Part shown: positions 5,401 through 8,621 of the stretch, piece by piece
Layout: each line of letters begins with the position of its first letter
How positions within the stretch are numbered: position 1 is the first letter of the stretch
Assembly (NCBI GenBank): GCA_043811005.1
Contig: JBDRNO010000107.1
Span: 1-8,621, forward strand
DNA: 8,621 nucleotides
Direction of reading: 5' to 3'
DNA from: JBDRNO01 sp043811005
GTDB lineage: Bacteria; Bacteroidota; Bacteroidia; NORP154
Position numbers and translations under genes: made by a program
Notes under the pieces: generated by a model
What the model was told of the DNA's origin: nothing
Seen by the model: the letters and a program-made list of their open reading frames with translations, nothing else
Database searches by the model: none

Positions 5401-7429
5401 AACCGGCTGGGGGCAATCACACTTTTTTCAATTTAAAAACGACCAATATAATTATATCGGTTACAACCGCCCCTTACGAAGGTTTGATTTTATCACCACG
5501 ACTAAAGAACTGCATTGCAGAACAGTGGGAAACGCTTCAAATTCTTTCCAATGGTCTGAGACCAAATACTTTATTGATGCGGAAGTTCAGGACTATGGCA
5601 GTTACGGTGCTTATGATGCTATATTAATTGCAGTTATTGATTCCTTATCCCTTAAACCATGGGAATCAAATATTTTTTATTACGGCCATGCTAATTACCC
5701 TAATTCCGGCTATGGGAACGACAAGTATTTTGTTTTCTATTCCAGCCCAACAGATAGCACATCCAGAGATAATATGGTAAATATGTTGAATTCAATTCCA
5801 AATGGAAATTATATTCTTGCCTATACTTTTATAAAAGCTAATACCTCCTACTGGAAACCCTCTGTTTTTGAAGCATTTGAAGATTTAGGCGCGGATTCAA
5901 GTGATCTCTGGAGCATCCCTAATAACTTCCCTTTCATATTTTTTACAAAAAAAGGAATCCCCGGAAGCGCTATATTAATAAGAGGAAATGACCCTTATGA
6001 TACAATTGATTTATATGCTGATCTTACAAATAACGCGTCTTATGGAGATATTACATCCACAATAGTGGGTCCTGCAGCTAACTGGGGTTCACTGCACTGG
6101 CGCATTAATGAACTTGAAAACAACGATACTGTGCGCCTGATGGTTTCCGGTATTGATTTAAGCGGAAATGAAGCAGTTATACCTGGTTTGGAAAATATAC
6201 TTCCCGGCTCGTATGATATCAATGACCTAAGCTTTATTAATGCCTCTGCATATCCCTATTTAAACCTGAATCTCTTTCTTATGGATGACACTTTGCACAC
6301 TCCTGTCCAATTAGAAAAGTGGCAGGTGATATATGACGGTGTTCCTGAAATTGCTCTCAATCCATCCATTTACTATTACTTTTATGATGATACCCTTTTG
6401 GAAGGTGAAATGGTAAGGTTCTCATCAGTTGTGGAAAATATCAGCGAATACGACATTGATAGTTTGCTTATTTCATACTGGATAATTGATAATGACAGAA
6501 ATAAACAAGGATTATACTATGAACGGAAAAAGCCGCTTGTTGCCGGTGACACTCTCCTGGCTTCTATTGAATATTCTACAAGGGGCCTGCCTGGCATTAA
6601 CAGCTTATGGATAGAAGTTAATCCCAAAGACACCCTCTGGCAACTGGAACAATACCACTTTAACAATATTGCTGAAATACCTTTCTTCGTTCAATCTGAC
6701 CAGACTAATCCTATACTGGACGTTACTTTTGACGGCATACACATCCTTGATGGTGATATTGTGTCTGCCAAACCTGAAATTGTAATACAGCTCAATGATG
6801 AGAATAAATTTTTAGCATTAAATGACACCTCATTATTTAAAGTTTATCTTAAAATACCAAACTCCACAATAGATGAACATATCCCCTTTGTTAACGGTAG
6901 CGGCAAAGAAATTATGAGATGGACCCCTGCTGCTCTGCCCAATAATAGCTGCAAAATTGAATATATTCCCGAATTAAAGCAGGATGGGAAATATGAGTTG
7001 CTAGTTCAGGCAACTGACATATCAGATAATAACTCCGGAGATATTGATTACAGGATATCCTTTGAGGTAATTAACAAACCAACAATTACCAATGTGCTGA
7101 ATTGGCCTAATCCATTCTCAACAAAAACACACTTTGTTTTTACTTTAACAGGCAGCGAAGTACCCCAGGATTTCAGGATCAGAATAATAACCGTTACAGG
7201 CAAGGTTGTGAGAGAAATTTTTGCTGATGAGTTGGGTACCTTGCGAATAGGAAGAAACATTACTGATTATGCCTGGGACGGGAAAGACCAATTTGGCGAT
7301 CAATTGGCAAATGGTATCTATCTTTATAAGGTTGTTGTTAGGTTAAACGGTAATGATATTGAAAAGCGTGAAACCAATGCCGATAAATACTTCCATAAAG
7401 GTTTTGGTAAGATGTATCTGATGAGGTGA
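2420..7429 (+). CDS. porU2: Large secreted C25-family cysteine peptidase, probable T9SS sortase of PorU2 type
   Basis: T9SS sortases of the gingipain family (C25) cleave the C-terminal sorting domain from cargo and attach it to the cell surface. This 1669-residue protein starts with GTG and has a signal peptide ending ASA before Q25. Visible parts: an N-terminal beta-rich region (25-400); C25 domain (about 405-762) with VIITHKSLL, PTMG-x2-PSD (D511), IPTGRLAA, catalytic His639 in FFGHAWGGG and catalytic Cys670 in ANSCFAGDI, spaced 31 residues as in gingipains; a CARDB-like domain (768-882); a fibronectin-like stretch (885-1000); an ILEI-like domain (1067-1190); a second CARDB-like domain (1313-1425); an Ig-like domain (1428-1545); and a FlgD-like C-terminal domain (1555-1669) with NWPNPF, WDGKDQFG and NGIYLYKV. 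P. gingivalis PorU is nearer 1150 residues; the extra domains fit the longer proteins named PorU2. C25 membership is firm. Sortase activity, and PorU2 as against a secreted protease, is inferred from architecture and the PorV-like neighbour. Confidence 0.8.
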   Translation: MNKYLLVLFSFILLFGIEFHHASAQQFSNDWINYSRQYYKFKIIEDGIYRIDSITLANAGINLSAIDPRNFQIIGRGDSLYIHVEGEGNGVFNSTDFIEFYAKKNDGWLDTALYNDHSWQANHNYSLFNDTAVYYLTWINSNSLMRMIPETAINFGNYNAASYFIKEARQDYTSTYYGGYFDSNGIYDPEYTEAEGWFDGVIDLGVSKTKILSTGNVYPSGPDAIVNTVIVGANSYNHHIEIKVNGNTVINSIYGSFEVARFNFTVQPAGLITSLPNFKFTSIDDLGNPADRQAISYISIKYPHNFDLGNLTTYKLIVPDATDTSKSFLDISNFNMLSSTARLYDLTNHKRITVVENSGNLKALVPNMGGDKECYLTSDNTITYITDLNPVSSSGYFRDYSDIDPDSAFVIITHKSLLAEANLYANYRSTIAGGSHNTIVADIDELYDQFAYGIIKHPMAIRGFADLILHKWTTPPQHLFLIGKSIWASKCRHVTNYSNNLVPTMGEPPSDNMLTAGLNGTMYEPAIPTGRLAAQTPGDVSDYLNKVDEYENNKYLPQEIHGKEWMKNVLHFGGGANVAQQQQFANYLKQYEDIIEDTLFGGYVYTFLKNTSDPIQMPVAETVRNLINGGVSILTFFGHAWGGGFDQNIDFPENYSNDNGKYPFLIANSCFAGDIHQPGAFSTSEVWVLHERGVIGFIASVSEGETGPLHTYSTNLYNNIGKNFYGQSIGKIIQETIKAIQPSNKITLYGMALHCDPAIILNSHELPDYTITSPDVFFTPETVTAELDSFDINIVITNIGRAVEESFIVEVIRNFPNNLAAPKKYIPMVHNVYYKDTLTITLPVDVVNGIGLNTFDIMVDAGNMIDEMSEINNSLSNIILFIKADNIIPVYPYEYAIIPNNTVTLKASTGDPFAVTKNYIFEIDTTDLFNSPGKKIQTVNQSGGVVNAPMSNWLPNTFTFQDSTVYYWRVSPDTINSNDTANWRESSFQYIDGKTGWGQSHFFQFKNDQYNYIGYNRPLRRFDFITTTKELHCRTVGNASNSFQWSETKYFIDAEVQDYGSYGAYDAILIAVIDSLSLKPWESNIFYYGHANYPNSGYGNDKYFVFYSSPTDSTSRDNMVNMLNSIPNGNYILAYTFIKANTSYWKPSVFEAFEDLGADSSDLWSIPNNFPFIFFTKKGIPGSAILIRGNDPYDTIDLYADLTNNASYGDITSTIVGPAANWGSLHWRINELENNDTVRLMVSGIDLSGNEAVIPGLENILPGSYDINDLSFINASAYPYLNLNLFLMDDTLHTPVQLEKWQVIYDGVPEIALNPSIYYYFYDDTLLEGEMVRFSSVVENISEYDIDSLLISYWIIDNDRNKQGLYYERKKPLVAGDTLLASIEYSTRGLPGINSLWIEVNPKDTLWQLEQYHFNNIAEIPFFVQSDQTNPILDVTFDGIHILDGDIVSAKPEIVIQLNDENKFLALNDTSLFKVYLKIPNSTIDEHIPFVNGSGKEIMRWTPAALPNNSCKIEYIPELKQDGKYELLVQATDISDNNSGDIDYRISFEVINKPTITNVLNWPNPFSTKTHFVFTLTGSEVPQDFRIRIITVTGKVVREIFADELGTLRIGRNITDYAWDGKDQFGDQLANGIYLYKVVVRLNGNDIEKRETNADKYFHKGFGKMYLMR

Positions 7430-7450
7430 TCTGACTAACCTATATGTAAT

Positions 7451-8599
7451 TTATTGTATCATCTCAAATTTTTTTATTCCATATTCTTTTACAAGATACT
7501 GAAAAATTTCTTGTGCAACAATTGGTTTATATTGCTGCTGGGTATGTATTTCATCCTTAAATACCCGGGTGAATGTTTTATCATAAACATAATTTAAATC
7601 AATGATCTTTAAATCGGTATTGGGCTTTAGTAAACTAAATTCGTTAAGAACCTTTGAATGCATTTCAATAACATGATCTCCCAATCCTTTTATCTGATTA
7701 ATAATTTGCTCTTCGTCCGACAGCGAATCTTTAAAATAAATTAATGGTTGAAAAAATGCAATAAAATCAGCTCCAAATACCTTTGAAATTTTTTGAGCTT
7801 TAACCACGTTTCCCACATATATTCTTGCAATGTTATTTTTCCATAAGTCGGACCCATAGTGAACTTGTTTTTTAATTTCATTAAAACGAGTGAACTTATT
7901 TATAAAATAACCGGGAAATAAATACCTCAATAATTTACTCTCATAAGCCATTAATGCTAACATGGGATAGGAAGACACTTCTCTTACAAGCAAGGGATTG
8001 TTTTCATATATAAAATAGTTATACGGATATCCCGGTCGCGGATCAGCCCAAAGATTGATTAAGATATCATTTCCCCCGTTATACATAATTATCAAATCGG
8101 GATACAAATCGGATATCTCATAAACAATCCTGGCTAACTCCATACTTGATGTTGAAGCGGGCATTCCATAATTATAACATCTGACATGACTTAAATCGCT
8201 TTTACCAAATTCTTGCTCCAACAACTCGCAAATGGTAGGATCTCCGGCAAATAACGTTGAACCCCCTAACATAAATATCCTGAATTCATCCTTAGCTTTA
8301 ATTTTAGAGGGTGCATTCCCTTTATAGCCATAGATGTTTAAATTCCCGGAATGCGGTTGACCCCCAAACATTACATAGGGCTTGGGATGAAAATATTCGT
8401 GTTTTTCAAATAATTGGTCAACAGGTGAAACCTCGTGGTAAAAGAGTCGGAATAAATATTCACAGATTAACAATGATACTATAATTGAAAAAATGGCAAG
8501 AAGAATATTTTTATAAGAGATAAAAGATATTTCTTTTCTATACTTGATAATTAGTAAACCACTAATGATAAAAAATACATTAAAAATCCAAATGATCAC
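7451..8599 (-). CDS. Membrane-anchored SGNH/GDSL-family hydrolase or acyl-modifying enzyme
   Basis: This 382-residue protein has two predicted membrane segments (about 2-20 and 32-50) with the positively charged RK-x-x-x loop between them. By the positive-inside rule, the following domain lies outside the inner membrane. The SGNH catalytic blocks are present: Ser114 in LGGST (block I, GGS in place of GDS), Gly145 in NYGMP (block II), Asn177 in GGND (block III), and Asp349/His352 in DEIH (block V). Such proteins remove or transfer acyl groups, often on polysaccharides or envelope glycans; the substrate cannot be read here. The start is uncertain: the GTG at 8599-8597 is the first start codon visible in frame, but the frame stays open to the window edge at 8621, so the gene may be longer. 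It is convergent with the PorU-like gene, with 21 bases between the two stop codons. Confidence 0.8.
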   Translation of the reverse strand: MIIWIFNVFFIISGLLIIKYRKEISFISYKNILLAIFSIIVSLLICEYLFRLFYHEVSPVDQLFEKHEYFHPKPYVMFGGQPHSGNLNIYGYKGNAPSKIKAKDEFRIFMLGGSTLFAGDPTICELLEQEFGKSDLSHVRCYNYGMPASTSSMELARIVYEISDLYPDLIIMYNGGNDILINLWADPRPGYPYNYFIYENNPLLVREVSSYPMLALMAYESKLLRYLFPGYFINKFTRFNEIKKQVHYGSDLWKNNIARIYVGNVVKAQKISKVFGADFIAFFQPLIYFKDSLSDEEQIINQIKGLGDHVIEMHSKVLNEFSLLKPNTDLKIIDLNYVYDKTFTRVFKDEIHTQQQYKPIVAQEIFQYLVKEYGIKKFEMIQ

Positions 8600-8621
8600 C
8601 CTTTTTGAAAAAGTTTCTATT

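Noticed and set aside
5352..5627. 91-codon plus-strand frame inside the PorU-like gene
   Set aside because: It is fully inside a well-supported coding region in another frame, with no domain-like features.

Overview
The window looks like chromosomal DNA from a member of the Bacteroidota. The coding DNA is moderately AT-rich, the intergenic DNA is strongly AT-rich, no gene has a clear Shine-Dalgarno sequence, and two adjacent genes belong to families of the type IX secretion system (T9SS), which is typical of this phylum. I cannot name a genus.

Layout, left to right. (1) Bases 1-310, minus strand: the first 103 codons of a CDP-diacylglycerol--serine O-phosphatidyltransferase (pssA), cut by the left edge. 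(2) Bases 311-744: an AT-rich divergent intergenic region with an imperfect inverted repeat built from GG-starting heptamers. (3) Bases 745-1887, plus strand: a PorV/PorQ-family outer-membrane beta-barrel protein. (4) Bases 1888-2419: a repeat-rich intergenic region with a heptamer array, an 82-base mirror-arranged palindrome of TACGAA boxes and a second, widely spaced pair of GG/CC-rich arms. (5) Bases 2420-7429, plus strand: a 1669-residue secreted C25 (gingipain-like) cysteine peptidase, best read as a T9SS sortase of the PorU2 type. (6) Bases 7451-8599, minus strand: a membrane-anchored SGNH/GDSL-family hydrolase or acyl-modifying enzyme, convergent with the previous gene and possibly open past the right edge.

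How the genes may work together. In T9SS, a PorV-type barrel binds the C-terminal sorting domain of a secreted protein, and a PorU-type C25 sortase removes that domain and attaches the protein to the cell surface. Adjacent genes of these two families therefore suggest a functional pair. The pair is not tightly packed: 532 bases separate the genes. However, both genes are preceded by the same composite module: CCCAG heptamers, about 50 AT-rich bases, then a nearly identical 19-base element ending 2 to 9 bases before the start-proximal codons. This shared module is the strongest sign of joint control and the most interesting non-coding signal here. pssA (phospholipid synthesis) and the SGNH protein (probably envelope or polysaccharide modification) are other envelope genes, with no demonstrated link to the pair.

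I saw no tRNA, rRNA, insertion sequence, transposase, CRISPR array or convincing intrinsic terminator.
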